A stretch of 64,000 nt of DNA from Sinomonas susongensis (GTDB lineage Bacteria; Actinomycetota; Actinomycetes; Actinomycetales; Micrococcaceae), in the NCBI RefSeq assembly GCF_005877005.1, contig NZ_SSNH01000001.1:1-64000 (forward strand). The letters are read 5' to 3'. The notes under the pieces were generated by a model. That model was not told the origin of the DNA and did not search any database. It was given only the letters and a program-made list of their open reading frames with translations. The translations under genes were made by a program, and so were the position numbers. The number at the start of each line of letters is the position of its first letter. Position 1 is the first letter of the stretch. Positions 23,393 through 32,783 of the stretch are shown one piece after another.

Positions 23393-24175
23393 GTGATTTC
23401 ACTCGCCATAGCGGACGGCGTCGCCGAGGTGGCTCTCGACGCGCCCGCGAAGCTCAACGCCGTCGACCCCGCTGCCCTCGCCGAGCTCTCAGAGGCGTAC
23501 GACGACGCCGCTGCCGCCGTCTCGAGCGGCGCCGTCCGCGCACTGCTCCTCCGTGGGGAGGGGCGCGCGTTCTGCGCGGGTCGGGACATCTCCGGCGTCG
23601 ACCCCGCGGACGACGACGTGCTCGGGTACCTCGGGGGGCTGGTGACGCCGCTCATGCAGAAGATGGCAGCATTCCCTGCCCCGACCTTCGCGGCCGCCCA
23701 AGGGGCCACGCTCGGGGTCGGGCTGGGGCTCCTGCTTGCGACCGACGTCGTCTACGTCGCCGAGAACGCGAAGATCGGCTCGCCCTTCGCGAACCTCGGC
23801 GCGACCCTGGACTCGGGCGGCCACTGGTACTTCACCGAGCGGCTGGGCATGCACCGGACCCTCGACCTCATCTACACGGGCGACCTCATGAGCGGTGAGG
23901 AGGCGGTGCGCTCGGGGCTCTTCAGCCGCGCGCTCCCCGCTGACGAACTGCTCGACAAGGCCCGCGAGACCGTGCATCGAGTCGCGCAGGGCGCCACCGG
24001 CGCGTTCGTCGCCTCGAAGGAGCTCGTGGCCCAGGTCCGCGACCGTCGCCTCGGCCTGTGGGAGTCCATGGACGCCGAGAACAAGGCGCAGGCTGCGTTG
24101 TGCGATACGGCGGACTACCGCGAGGGCTTCAAGGCGTTCCAGGAGAAGCGGAAGCCGGAATTCTCAGGGCGGTGA
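23393..24175 (+). CDS. Enoyl-CoA hydratase/isomerase family protein (PaaG/PaaF-like)
   Basis: A 260-residue crotonase-fold protein. LLRGEGRAFCAGRDISG forms part of the oxyanion hole and AAAQGATLGVGLGLLLATD the second; Asp in GATLDSGGHWYF occupies the place of the isomerase catalytic residue in PaaG-type proteins. It follows paaE in the same direction, so the oxepin-CoA isomerase (PaaG) role is likely, although a hydratase role cannot be excluded. GTG start with a strong CAGGAGG. Confidence 0.85.
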   Translation: MISLAIADGVAEVALDAPAKLNAVDPAALAELSEAYDDAAAAVSSGAVRALLLRGEGRAFCAGRDISGVDPADDDVLGYLGGLVTPLMQKMAAFPAPTFAAAQGATLGVGLGLLLATDVVYVAENAKIGSPFANLGATLDSGGHWYFTERLGMHRTLDLIYTGDLMSGEEAVRSGLFSRALPADELLDKARETVHRVAQGATGAFVASKELVAQVRDRRLGLWESMDAENKAQAALCDTADYREGFKAFQEKRKPEFSGR

Positions 24176-24200
24176 CTGGGGCGGCGGGTAGGGTGGCCCC

Positions 24201-25619
24201 GTGAACGCCTCTCGCAGTTCCTCCCACCATGCCCGCGACTCCCACCATCAGACTTCGGTCAACGTGGAGCTGAACCCGCTGTTCAGCAGGCCCGGGGAGG
24301 CTTCGGTCTTCCCACGCTTCACCATTCCGGAGGGCGAATCGCTGCCCTCGACCGCCTATCAGATCGTCCACGACGACGCGATGCTCGACGGCAACGCTCG
24401 CCTCAACCTCGCGACCTTCGTGGGGACCTGGATGGAGCCCGAGGCCGGCAAGCTCTACGCCGAGACCGTCGACAAGAACATGATCGACCGGGACGAGTAC
24501 CCCAAGACGGCGGAGATCGAGCACCGCTGCTGGCGGATGCTCGCCGACCTGTGGAACGCGCCCGATCCCGCTGACTCGATCGGCACCTCGACCGTCGGGT
24601 CCTCGGAGGCGTGCATGCTCGCAGGCCTCGCGCTCAAGCGCCGCTGGCAGCACGCACGGCGCGAGGCGGGGAAGACCACTGACCGCCCGAACCTCGTCAT
24701 GAGCTCCGCCGTGCAGGTGTGCTGGGAGAAGTTCTGCAACTACTTCGAAGTCGAGGCGCGCTACGTGCCGATTTCGGAGGAGCACCGGGTGCTGGACGGC
24801 CACGGGCTCGAGGACTATGTCGACGAGAACACGATCGGCGTCGTCGCGATCCTGGGCGTGACCTACACCGGAATGTACGAGCCCGTGCAGCAGATCTCCG
24901 AGGCCCTCGACGCCATCCAGGCTTCGACCGGGCTCGACGTTCCGATCCATGTCGACGGGGCCTCGGGCGCCATGATCGCGCCGTTCCTGCAGCCGGAGCT
25001 CGTCTGGGACTTCCGCCTGCCTCGTGTCGTCTCGATCAACACGTCGGGCCACAAGTACGGCCTCGTGTACCCGGGGCTCGGCTGGGTCGTGTGGCGGGAG
25101 GCGAAGGCCCTCCCCGAGGACCTCGTGTTCCACGTGAGCTACCTCGGCGGCGACATGCCCACGTTCGCCCTCAACTTCTCCCGGCCGGGCGCACAGGTCC
25201 TCCTGCAGTATTACCTGTTCCTGCGCCTCGGTATCGAGGGGTACCGCGCCGTCCACGCCGCATGCCGGGACGTCGCCGAGTACCTTGCGCGCGAGATCGG
25301 GGCGATGGAGCCGTTCGAGCTGTGGAACGACGGTTCCGACATCCCGGTCTTCGCCTGGAAGCTACGGGAGGGCCACACGGACAAGTGGAATCTGCACCAC
25401 CTCTCTGACCGCCTCCGGATGGAGGGGTGGCTCGTCCCGGCCTATCCGATGCCCGCAGGGCTCGACGGCCTGACGGTGCAGCGGATCGTGGTGCGCAATG
25501 GCTTCACAAGGGACCTCGCAGCGAGCTTCCTCGAGGACTTGCGCAACGCCGTCCAGTTCCTCGACTCGGCCGACGCCCCGTTCCCTGATCCGGGTCACGC
25601 ACCGGCGTTCCACCACTAG
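24201..25619 (+). CDS. gadB: Glutamate decarboxylase
   Basis: A 472-residue pyridoxal-phosphate enzyme that turns glutamate into 4-aminobutyrate, consuming a proton. PLP lysine is in NTSGHKYGLVYPG (Lys285); other family stretches are STVGSSEACMLAGLA and HVDGASGAMIAPFL. Length matches GadB (about 466). GTG 24201 has TAGGGT 6 bases upstream and no Shine-Dalgarno, so it is probably a leaderless transcript separate from the paa operon. No glutamate/GABA antiporter gene is adjacent. Role could be acid tolerance or GABA metabolism. Confidence 0.93.
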   Translation: MNASRSSSHHARDSHHQTSVNVELNPLFSRPGEASVFPRFTIPEGESLPSTAYQIVHDDAMLDGNARLNLATFVGTWMEPEAGKLYAETVDKNMIDRDEYPKTAEIEHRCWRMLADLWNAPDPADSIGTSTVGSSEACMLAGLALKRRWQHARREAGKTTDRPNLVMSSAVQVCWEKFCNYFEVEARYVPISEEHRVLDGHGLEDYVDENTIGVVAILGVTYTGMYEPVQQISEALDAIQASTGLDVPIHVDGASGAMIAPFLQPELVWDFRLPRVVSINTSGHKYGLVYPGLGWVVWREAKALPEDLVFHVSYLGGDMPTFALNFSRPGAQVLLQYYLFLRLGIEGYRAVHAACRDVAEYLAREIGAMEPFELWNDGSDIPVFAWKLREGHTDKWNLHHLSDRLRMEGWLVPAYPMPAGLDGLTVQRIVVRNGFTRDLAASFLEDLRNAVQFLDSADAPFPDPGHAPAFHH

Positions 25620-25675
25620 GCTGCGCCCAGGAGCTCACGGACTCGAACACTTCTTTGATCATACGTTTGTGTTTA

Positions 25676-25687
25676 GAACTCATGTTC
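25676..25687. promoter_or_regulatory. SOS box (LexA site)
   Basis: GAAC-TCAT-GTTC, matching the actinobacterial LexA consensus GAAC-N4-GTTC, with an extra matching GA after it. It lies 2 bp upstream of a TAGGCT -10 element (25690-25695), an ideal place for repression. Confidence 0.75.
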
Positions 25688-25701
25688 GATAGGCTTCTTC
25701 C

Positions 25702-27390
25702 ATGCCTTTGGTGGGGGATGCGTTTGGTGGGGGTCGACGCGACGGGTTCGGCCCGCTTGATGCTGCTGGCTGCTCTGACGGGGACGGCCGGCTTGATGCT
25801 GCCGACCGGCCTGATTCAGTCGGCCGCACCGGCGTTGCCGACTGGCCGAGTCCGCCTGCGTCAGAGCAGCCTTCGTCTGTCGAAGATTGGCGCGGCGCGC
25901 TGAACGGGCTGTTCAGCCGTGCGGAGGGGCCCTCGACGAGAGAGATTGCCTCGTTTCTCTCACGGCTCGCGCTCTGCGGCGGGCTAACCGATCTCACCGG
26001 GCCTGAGCTGATCGATCGACTTGATGCGCTTGAGCGATTGAAGGCGGCGGCCGCAGGGGAGCAGGCGCGAGTCCAAGTCGTGTTCGCCGAGTTGTGCGAG
26101 GCCGGGATGGACGCTCGTGCCGCCGCGCTGGAATCCACGACCGGTCGGACTCTGGCAAGGACTCGAGAACGTTCTGCTTCGGCCCAGATCGCGCTCGCAC
26201 GGAAGGTGTCACCAGCCCGCGGGGCTCGGCTTCTGGCGATGTCGAAGCGGCTCGTTCGCGAGATGCCCCACACGTTCCGTGCCTTGGCAGCTGGTCAGCT
26301 CAACGAGGAGCGGGCGATCTTCGTGGCCGAGGGCGTCGAGGTGCTCTCGCCGCCTGCCCGCTCCGCCGTCGACGAGGACCTCGCGGGCCTTCCGCAGCGC
26401 CTCGAGGGTCTAGGGGATCGCGGGGTCCAGAATGCGGTCCGGGCTGCGGTGGACGCGATTGACGACGGCTCAGCCGTCGCCCGGGTGCGCAAGGCAGAGG
26501 AGGGCCGTAGGGTCACCGTTCGACGGCTTCCTGACTCGATGGCGCAACTCACCGCGGTCCTCCCGGTCGCACAGGCTGCAGCGGTCTCGGGGGCGCTTCG
26601 AGCGGCAGGTGCGGCCGCGAGGGCTGCGGGCGATACGCGGACTGCGGGGCAGGTTGCAGCCGACACCCTCGTGGAGCGGGTGACAGGTCAGGCCCGCGCG
26701 GACGCCGTGCCCCTTCGGGTCGGCCTCGTGATGACGAGTTCGTCTTTGTTCGAACGTGGCCGTGAGCCAGCGGTGCTCCAGGGATACGGGACTATCGCTG
26801 CCGCGCAGGCTCGTGCCATGGTCGCGGCGTCGTCGGCCGGGAGCGTCTCCCCGCCGGCCGACGGTTCTCGCGCCGCCGCTGCGGGCGCTTGGGCGTCTGC
26901 TGCCGACCCCGACCCCGGGATGCCCAGGGCCCCCTCGATGCCCGACCCCGGCGCCGCATCACTCGCAGGGGTCTGGCTCCGTCGTCTTTACCTTGATCCG
27001 GCAACCGGCGAACTCGCCGCCATGGACTCCAGGCTGCGGCGCTTCCCTCGCGCGCTGGCCCGGTACATCGAGATCCGCGATCAGGTCTGCCGCACCCCTT
27101 ACTGCGAGGCGCCGATCCGGCACATCGACCACGTGGTTCCCGTCGCGCTGGGCGGGGAAACCAGCGTCGAGAACGGCCAAGGACTCTGCGAGGCGTGCAA
27201 TCACGCAAAGGAGTCGGCTGGGTGGGGGCGGAACGTGGTCGGAAACGAAGCGCCCGACGGAACCCGCGGGGACATCGTGACGGTCACGCCCACCGGTCAC
27301 GAATACTTCTCGCCACCCCCGACCTTGCCGGGGTCGGCGCAACGGACGGTACCCCGAGAAAGAGGACCCGAGAAGCGGCGGGCCGGCTGA
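25702..27390 (+). CDS. DUF222 / 13E12-repeat family HNH endonuclease
   Basis: A 562-residue protein with an Asp/Gly-rich N-terminus, a DUF222 domain (about 70-350, including ALESTTGRTLARTRERSASA) and a C-terminal HNH nuclease motif: CRTPYCEAPIRHIDHVVP, then NGQGLCEACNHAKE. Such genes occur in many copies in Mycobacterium and Arthrobacter genomes, and 13E12 members in M. tuberculosis are known to be SOS-induced. Here an SOS box and TAGGCT precede the ATG by 6 bases (leaderless). It sits between gadB and the bkd region with no inverted repeats of its own visible. Biological role is unknown. Confidence 0.88.
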   Translation: MPLVGDAFGGGRRDGFGPLDAAGCSDGDGRLDAADRPDSVGRTGVADWPSPPASEQPSSVEDWRGALNGLFSRAEGPSTREIASFLSRLALCGGLTDLTGPELIDRLDALERLKAAAAGEQARVQVVFAELCEAGMDARAAALESTTGRTLARTRERSASAQIALARKVSPARGARLLAMSKRLVREMPHTFRALAAGQLNEERAIFVAEGVEVLSPPARSAVDEDLAGLPQRLEGLGDRGVQNAVRAAVDAIDDGSAVARVRKAEEGRRVTVRRLPDSMAQLTAVLPVAQAAAVSGALRAAGAAARAAGDTRTAGQVAADTLVERVTGQARADAVPLRVGLVMTSSSLFERGREPAVLQGYGTIAAAQARAMVAASSAGSVSPPADGSRAAAAGAWASAADPDPGMPRAPSMPDPGAASLAGVWLRRLYLDPATGELAAMDSRLRRFPRALARYIEIRDQVCRTPYCEAPIRHIDHVVPVALGGETSVENGQGLCEACNHAKESAGWGRNVVGNEAPDGTRGDIVTVTPTGHEYFSPPPTLPGSAQRTVPRERGPEKRRAG

Positions 27391-27432
27391 ACCGAAGCGC
27401 CGCCCGGCCTGCGGGGTCGCCTGGCTTGCGGG

Positions 27433-27861
27433 TCATCTCGTGTCGAGGTCCTCGAACACGAGGAAGGTCTGCGTGTCGAGGACACCCGGCATGTTCTGGA
27501 GCTGGTCGAAGACGACGCGGCGGAGGTCCGTGTTGTCGACGGCGCGCACGAGCAGGATGACGTCGAAGTCGCCGCCGACGAGGGCGATATGGTGCACTTC
27601 GGGGATCCCCTTGAGCTGCTCACGGAGCTCGCGCCAGGAGTGCTGGCGGACCTTGAGCGTCACGTAGGCGCTCGAGCGGAGGCCCGCCTTGAGCGGGTCC
27701 ACGAGCGCCGTGTACTTCATGATGATCCCCTGCTCTTGGAGCTTGGCGATCCGGTTGTAGGCGTGGGCGCGGGAGACATGGACGTTCTCTGCGATCGTGG
27801 TGACCGAACGTCGAGCGTCCTCGGTGAGCTGGGCGAGGATGGCCCGATCCACATCGTCCAC
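27433..27861 (-). CDS. Lrp/AsnC-family regulator, likely of the bkd operon
   Basis: A 142-residue regulator with an N-terminal helix-turn-helix (VTTIAENVHVSRAHAYNRIAKLQEQG in pieces) and a C-terminal ligand-sensing RAM domain (IALVGGDFDVILLVRAVD). GTG 27861 was chosen because AGGAGG lies 5 bases upstream; a longer frame has weaker support. It is divergent from the branched-chain 2-oxoacid dehydrogenase genes, the classic arrangement of BkdR-type activators that respond to branched-chain amino acids. The 164-bp gap between them is the most AT-rich part of this area and should hold its binding sites. Confidence 0.88.
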   Translation of the reverse strand: MDDVDRAILAQLTEDARRSVTTIAENVHVSRAHAYNRIAKLQEQGIIMKYTALVDPLKAGLRSSAYVTLKVRQHSWRELREQLKGIPEVHHIALVGGDFDVILLVRAVDNTDLRRVVFDQLQNMPGVLDTQTFLVFEDLDTR

Positions 27862-28025
27862 GTGGCCTCCTGTGATCTGGATCATTTTGAGGTTTCGTCT
27901 ACAGATTAGGGCATTTCGCTTCCAGCTTTCCAAGATTCCCTCGACTTGTGGATACGAATCAGCGTCCGAGTCGATACTTGTGGCAACACGCCTGGTCAGA
28001 ACAGGACATGCTGCGAGGAGGCATC

Positions 28026-29195
28026 ATGACGATTCCCGCCGAGGCCCAGGAGGCCATCAGCCGCTTCGGGATCAGCATCGAGGACTACATGCTCCCGGTG
28101 CACGGTCAGATCCAGATCCTCTCCGAGGACGGGACTATGCGGCCTGAGGATCAGCGCGGATCGAGCCCTGGTCACCAGTATCCCGTCCCGAGCGATGACG
28201 AGCTGCTGGAGGCGTATCGCAGGCTCGTCGTCGGCCGAAGGGTGAACGATCAGAACTCTGCGCTCGTCCGGCAGGGGCGGCTCGCCGTCTATCCCTCGAG
28301 CCACGGTCAGGAAGCCTGCCAGGTCGCCGCGGCCCTGTGCCTCCGCGAGGGCGATTGGATGTTCCCGACCTATCGCGACGCGGTTGCTGTCATGACTCGG
28401 GGCGTCGACCCCGTCGAAGCCATGACCCTCTTCCGAGGCGACTGGCACGGCGGCTACGACCCCCACGAACGCAAGGTGGGCATCCAGAGCACCCCCCTCA
28501 CGACCCAGCTCCTCCACGCAGTCGGGGTCGCACATGCGGCAAAACTGCGCGGGGAGGACACCGTGGTCCTCGCCATGTGCGGCGATGGCGCGACGAGCGA
28601 GGGGGACTTCCACGAGGCCCTCAACTTCGCAGCTGTGTTCCATCTCCCGGTCGTCTTCTTCGTCCAGAACAACCAATACGCGATCTCTGTGCCGCTCGCC
28701 CACCAGACCGTGGCGCCGTCGCTGGCCCACAAGGCCGTCGGCTACGGCATGGCCGGGGAGAGGGTCGACGGAAACGACATCGTCGCTCTCCTCGCGGTCC
28801 TTGGCCGGGCCGTGACCCTAGCCCGTGCAGGTTCCGGTCCTCTCCTCGTCGAGGCCAACACGTACCGGATGCAGGCCCACACCAACGCCGACGACGCGAC
28901 CCGCTACCGCAACGAGGCTGAGGTCAAGGCGTGGGCCGCGAAGGACCCGCTCAACCGGATGCGGAGCTACCTGCGTTCGACCGGAGCGCTGACCGACGAC
29001 GTCGAGTCGGCCTTCGCGGGCGACGCTGAGGACGTCGCCCAGCGGCTCCGCGACGGACTCAGCGCCGAGCCTAACCTAGACCCGCAGGAGCTGTTCCTCC
29101 ACGTCTTCGCGGAACCCACACCCCAACTGCGCGAGCAGGCCGCCTTCTTGGCCGACGAGCTCGCACGCGACGAGCAGCCAGGAAAGGAACTCTGA
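28026..29195 (+). CDS. bkdA: Branched-chain 2-oxoacid dehydrogenase E1 alpha subunit
   Basis: A 389-residue thiamine-diphosphate enzyme subunit that decarboxylates the 2-oxoacids of Val, Leu and Ile. The ThDP/Mg motif is GDGATSEGDFHEALNFAAVF...NN near residues 180-210. ATG 28026 has GAGGAGG upstream. The protein could instead serve as pyruvate dehydrogenase E1 alpha, but the divergent Lrp regulator favours branched-chain substrates. Overlaps the E1 beta gene by one base (TGATG). Confidence 0.9.
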   Translation: MTIPAEAQEAISRFGISIEDYMLPVHGQIQILSEDGTMRPEDQRGSSPGHQYPVPSDDELLEAYRRLVVGRRVNDQNSALVRQGRLAVYPSSHGQEACQVAAALCLREGDWMFPTYRDAVAVMTRGVDPVEAMTLFRGDWHGGYDPHERKVGIQSTPLTTQLLHAVGVAHAAKLRGEDTVVLAMCGDGATSEGDFHEALNFAAVFHLPVVFFVQNNQYAISVPLAHQTVAPSLAHKAVGYGMAGERVDGNDIVALLAVLGRAVTLARAGSGPLLVEANTYRMQAHTNADDATRYRNEAEVKAWAAKDPLNRMRSYLRSTGALTDDVESAFAGDAEDVAQRLRDGLSAEPNLDPQELFLHVFAEPTPQLREQAAFLADELARDEQPGKEL

Positions 29196-30262
29196 TGAGC
29201 ACGGTCGCCGAAGCCGCCGCCGCGCGCGCCGCCGCGGATGCCGAAAAGAATGACAGCCTGCAGCCGGTGACGTTCGCAAAGGCGCTCACGACCGCGATGG
29301 CAGACGCCATGCGCGAGGACGACACGGTCGTCGTCTTCGGCGAGGACGTCGCAAAGCTGGGCGGCGTCTTCCGGATCACCGACGGGCTGATGGCCGAGTT
29401 CGGGGAGAAGCGCTGCTTCGACACCCCGCTGGCTGAGTCGGGAATCGTCGGCATGGCGCTGGGCATGGCCATGAACGGGCTGCGGCCCATCGTCGAGATG
29501 CAGTTCGATGCCTTCGCGTACCCGGCCTTCGAGCAGATCGCGAGCCACGTTGCGAAGATGCACAACCGGACGCGTGGCCGTGTGCGCCTGCCCATGGTCA
29601 TCCGTGTGCCCTACGCGGGCGGCATCGGCGGCGTCGAGCACCATTGCGACTCCTCCGAGGCCTATTACGCCCACACGCCAGGCCTCAAGGTCTTCACGCC
29701 CGCGACCGTCTCCGACGCATACCGGCTCCTCCGGGAGGCCATCGCCAGCGACGACCCGGTCGTCTTCATGGAGCCGAAGAAGCTCTACTGGTCGAAGGAC
29801 GCGGTCGACCTCGCGGCCCTGCGGGCAGGATTCCAGGGCGGAGCCCTCGACCGCGCCGAAGGGAAGGCCGTCGTCGCCCGCCCCGGCACGGACGCGACCC
29901 TCATCGCCTACGGTCCCGCGGTTCCGCCTGCGCTCGCCGCCGCCGAGGCCGCTGCCGAGGAGGGCCGCTCGGTAGAGGTCATCGATCTGCGCACCATCGT
30001 CCCGTTCGACGACGAGACCGTCGCGGCCTCCGTCCGCAAGACGGGGCGCGCGGTCGTCGTTGCAGAGGCGCAGAGCTTCGCTTCTGTGGCATCCGAGATC
30101 GTTGCGCGCGTCCAGGAACGCTGCTTCCACTCGCTCGCCGCGCCCGTCCGACGGGTGGCGGGCTTCGACATCCCGTTCCCGCCCCCCAAGCTCGAGCACT
30201 GGTACCTGCCGAGCGTCGACCGCATTCTCGACGCCCTCGACACGCTCCAGTGGGAGGACTGA
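29195..30262 (+). CDS. bkdB: Branched-chain 2-oxoacid dehydrogenase E1 beta subunit
   Basis: A 355-residue transketolase-fold subunit. VVVFGEDVAKLGGVFRIT, GRVRLPMVIRVPYAGGIGGVEHH and SIIVPFDDETV-type C-terminal stretch (IDLRTIVPFDDETVAASVRKTGR, in pieces) are standard. The first 25 residues are Ala-rich and not conserved. Coupled by TGATG on both sides to the E1 alpha and E2 genes. Confidence 0.93.
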   Translation: MSTVAEAAAARAAADAEKNDSLQPVTFAKALTTAMADAMREDDTVVVFGEDVAKLGGVFRITDGLMAEFGEKRCFDTPLAESGIVGMALGMAMNGLRPIVEMQFDAFAYPAFEQIASHVAKMHNRTRGRVRLPMVIRVPYAGGIGGVEHHCDSSEAYYAHTPGLKVFTPATVSDAYRLLREAIASDDPVVFMEPKKLYWSKDAVDLAALRAGFQGGALDRAEGKAVVARPGTDATLIAYGPAVPPALAAAEAAAEEGRSVEVIDLRTIVPFDDETVAASVRKTGRAVVVAEAQSFASVASEIVARVQERCFHSLAAPVRRVAGFDIPFPPPKLEHWYLPSVDRILDALDTLQWED

Positions 30263-31839
30263 TGACCGTGACCCGTGAATTTCTGCTTCCCGATCTGGGC
30301 GAGGGCCTGACGGAGGCCGAGCTCGTGCGCTGGCTCGTTTCTGTAGGTGACCTCGTTGCCGTCGACCAGCCCGTGGTGGAGGTCGAGACCGCGAAGGCCG
30401 TAGTCGAGGTGCCGTCGCCCTACGCCGGCGTCGTCTCCGTGCTCCATGGCGAGCCGGGAGAGACGGTCGACGTCGGCCGACCGCTCATCAGCATCGACGA
30501 GGGGAGCTCGAAGGCCGACGGCGCCGGAGCGGGCGGTGCGAAGTCGGCCGGCGATGGGGCTGCTGAGCAATACCGGACCGAGGAACGGGCGGGCTCCAAG
30601 ATCCCGGCGGCGGTGGCGACAACTGGTGCGGCGGCGACGGGTGCGTCGGCGACGACAACTGGTGCGGCGGCGGCGACGGCCGGTGCTGCGGGTTCGTCCG
30701 CGTCGTCGACGGCTGGTTCAGGGTCAGGGAACGTCCTGATCGGGTACGGAACGTCCGAGTCGACAGGGTCCGGCAGGAAGCGGCGTCGCAAGGGGCTCCC
30801 TTCTGGAGGCCAGCAGAATGCCCCGGCCGCGCCGAAGGAAGCGCTCCGGGTCGTGTCGCCGCTCGTGCGGCGGCTGGCACGCGAGCTCGGCGTCGACCTC
30901 CACTCGATCAAGGGCTCGGGGCCGGACGGGCTGATTCTGCGTCGTGACGTGGACGAGGCCGCGCAGGTGCTGAAGGTGCCTCGGGAAGTGAGCGTTGCGC
31001 CTGGGCAGTCTGGGCAGCCTGGGCAGTTGGGGCAGTCTGGGCAGTTGGGGCAGTCTGGGCAGTTGGGGCAGTTGGGGCAGTCGGTGCCGGCGCAGTCGGC
31101 GCAGTCGGCTGCCTCCGATTCCGCCACGGGCCTCGGGGTCTCGTCCCGCACCCCTATCCGGGGCGTCCGCAAGACGGTTGCGCAGGCGATGTCCCGCAGC
31201 CGCTCGGAGATTCCCGAGGCGACCGTGTGGGTCGACGTCGACGCGACCGAGCTCGTGGCCCTCCGCGAGGACCTCAAGCGTCGCGAGCCCGAGCGCGCGC
31301 CGAGCCTGCTCGCGTTCATCGCCCGCTTCACCCTCGCCGGCCTTGAGAAGTACCCGGCGCTCAACAGCCGGATCGAGACGGCAGAGGACGGCGGCAAGGA
31401 GATCGTCGAGTTCGACGGCGTGAACCTCGGCTTCGCGGCCCAGACCGAGCGCGGACTCGTGGTCCCGAATATCCGCGGGGCCCACCGCATGAGCGCCCGA
31501 TCCCTCGACGGCGAGCTCCGCCGGCTCACGGCCCTTGCACGCGACGGGAAGGCCGCGCCGAAGGACCTCACCGGAAGCACCTTCACCCTCAACAACTACG
31601 GCGTCTTCGGAGTCGATGGGAGTGCCGCCATCATCAACTACCCGGAGGCGGCGATCCTCGGAGTGGGCCGCATTCTCGACCGGCCCTGGGCAGTGGAAGG
31701 GCAGCTTGCGGTGCGGAAGATCGTCCAGCTCACCCTCGTCTTCGACCACCGCGTATGCGATGGCGGAACGGCCGGAGGCTTCCTGCGGTTCGTGGCCGAC
31801 GCCGTCGAACACCCGGGCAGCATCCTCGCCGACCTCTGA
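30262..31839 (+). CDS. bkdC: 2-oxoacid dehydrogenase dihydrolipoyl acyltransferase (E2)
   Basis: A 525-residue E2 core protein. It has a lipoyl domain (residues 5-80, lipoyl-lysine in VETAKAVVEV, Lys45), a long Ala/Thr/Gly linker, a peripheral-subunit-binding domain (about 195-235, VSPLVRRLARELGVDL), a Gly-Gln-Ser/Leu repeat linker (about 250-275) and the catalytic domain ending in FDHRVCDGG, with the HxxxD active site. The last gene of bkdABC; no E3 (lipoamide dehydrogenase) gene follows, so E3 must come from elsewhere. Confidence 0.93.
   Translation: MTVTREFLLPDLGEGLTEAELVRWLVSVGDLVAVDQPVVEVETAKAVVEVPSPYAGVVSVLHGEPGETVDVGRPLISIDEGSSKADGAGAGGAKSAGDGAAEQYRTEERAGSKIPAAVATTGAAATGASATTTGAAAATAGAAGSSASSTAGSGSGNVLIGYGTSESTGSGRKRRRKGLPSGGQQNAPAAPKEALRVVSPLVRRLARELGVDLHSIKGSGPDGLILRRDVDEAAQVLKVPREVSVAPGQSGQPGQLGQSGQLGQSGQLGQLGQSVPAQSAQSAASDSATGLGVSSRTPIRGVRKTVAQAMSRSRSEIPEATVWVDVDATELVALREDLKRREPERAPSLLAFIARFTLAGLEKYPALNSRIETAEDGGKEIVEFDGVNLGFAAQTERGLVVPNIRGAHRMSARSLDGELRRLTALARDGKAAPKDLTGSTFTLNNYGVFGVDGSAAIINYPEAAILGVGRILDRPWAVEGQLAVRKIVQLTLVFDHRVCDGGTAGGFLRFVADAVEHPGSILADL
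31000..31090 (+). repeat. GQSGQLGQ-coding minisatellite in bkdC
   Basis: Nine-base units such as CAGTCTGGG and CAGTTGGGG alternate about ten times and code for Gly-Gln-Ser/Leu/Pro. They form the flexible hinge between the subunit-binding and catalytic domains. Being in-frame, length changes would leave the enzyme intact. Confidence 0.8.
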
Positions 31840-31902
31840 CGGCCATGGCAGAATCGGACGCACGACCTGACAGACCAGCGTACAAGTAAGGACGTGCGAC
31901 GT

Positions 31903-32751
31903 ATGGATGAAAGGCGTCAGATGCCTTCCTGGCGCGACCTCGGCGGCGGGACCTACTCGCTCAGCCTCGAGCCGCTCCGACTCAACATCGGCCTCGTTGT
32001 GGGCGCCGAACGTGCCCTCGTGGTGGACACGGGGGAGGGGCCGCGGCAGGCGCGGCTCATCCTCGAGGCCGTGCGCGAGAAGACCGAGCTGCCGCTCGTC
32101 GTCGTCAACACGCACGCCCACTACGACCACTACTTCGGCAACGCACTGTTCGCCGCCGCGGGGGTCACGGAGTTCTGGGCCCACGAGAACGCCGCTGTCG
32201 CGATGGCGGCTCACGGGGAGGAAGCGCGGGCCGAGGTCGCGAGAACCGAAGCGGGCCAGCGCGAGCCTGAGATGGCGGAAGGGCACGGCGATCACACGGA
32301 AATCGTGGTGCCCCAGGCCATCGTGCGCGACCAGCCCGTGCTGGTGGACCTCGGCGGACAGTCGGTCACGCTGTTCTACCTCGGCCGCGGCCATACGGAC
32401 GGCGACCTGCTCGTGGGGACCTCCACCACGCTCTTCACGGGCGACCTCGTCGAAGAGGGTTCCTACCCGGAGTTCGAGGACGCGTATCCGGAGGAGTGGG
32501 CTGACTCGCTGCGGCACATCTCCGCCCTCCGTCACCGCTACGAGCACCTCGTGCCCGGCCACGGCGGGCTCTCCACTGACGTCGCCGTGCGCACGATGGC
32601 CGAGACGATGGCAACGGCCGTCCGCTCCGCACGTCAGGCGACGAGAGAGACGCCCCACGACGCGACGAAGGCCATCCCGATCCTCCCGTACGGCCCCGAG
32701 CAGTCAAGGCTGTTCATCAGCCGCCTCAAGGCGGCAAGCAGCCTGCACTAG
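31903..32751 (+). CDS. MBL-fold metal-dependent hydrolase
   Basis: A 282-residue metallo-beta-lactamase-fold protein. Metal ligands are visible: NTHAHYDHYFGN (HxHxDH), GRGHTDGDL, FTGDLVEEGS and VPGHGG. Substrate is unknown; similarity of the layout to glyoxalase II-like and lactonase-like members is general only. ATG 31903 was chosen with AAGGA 12 bases upstream; GTG 31894 is an alternative that adds three residues. It follows bkdC by 63 bases. Confidence 0.82.
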   Translation: MDERRQMPSWRDLGGGTYSLSLEPLRLNIGLVVGAERALVVDTGEGPRQARLILEAVREKTELPLVVVNTHAHYDHYFGNALFAAAGVTEFWAHENAAVAMAAHGEEARAEVARTEAGQREPEMAEGHGDHTEIVVPQAIVRDQPVLVDLGGQSVTLFYLGRGHTDGDLLVGTSTTLFTGDLVEEGSYPEFEDAYPEEWADSLRHISALRHRYEHLVPGHGGLSTDVAVRTMAETMATAVRSARQATRETPHDATKAIPILPYGPEQSRLFISRLKAASSLH

Positions 32752-32783
32752 AGTTGCTGCGGGGCAGGTACGAAAGGGGCGGG

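Noticed and set aside
25702-27390. HNH gene as part of a mobile element or intron
   Set aside because: No flanking inverted or direct repeats, integrase or intron structure seen; DUF222-HNH genes are usually free-standing.
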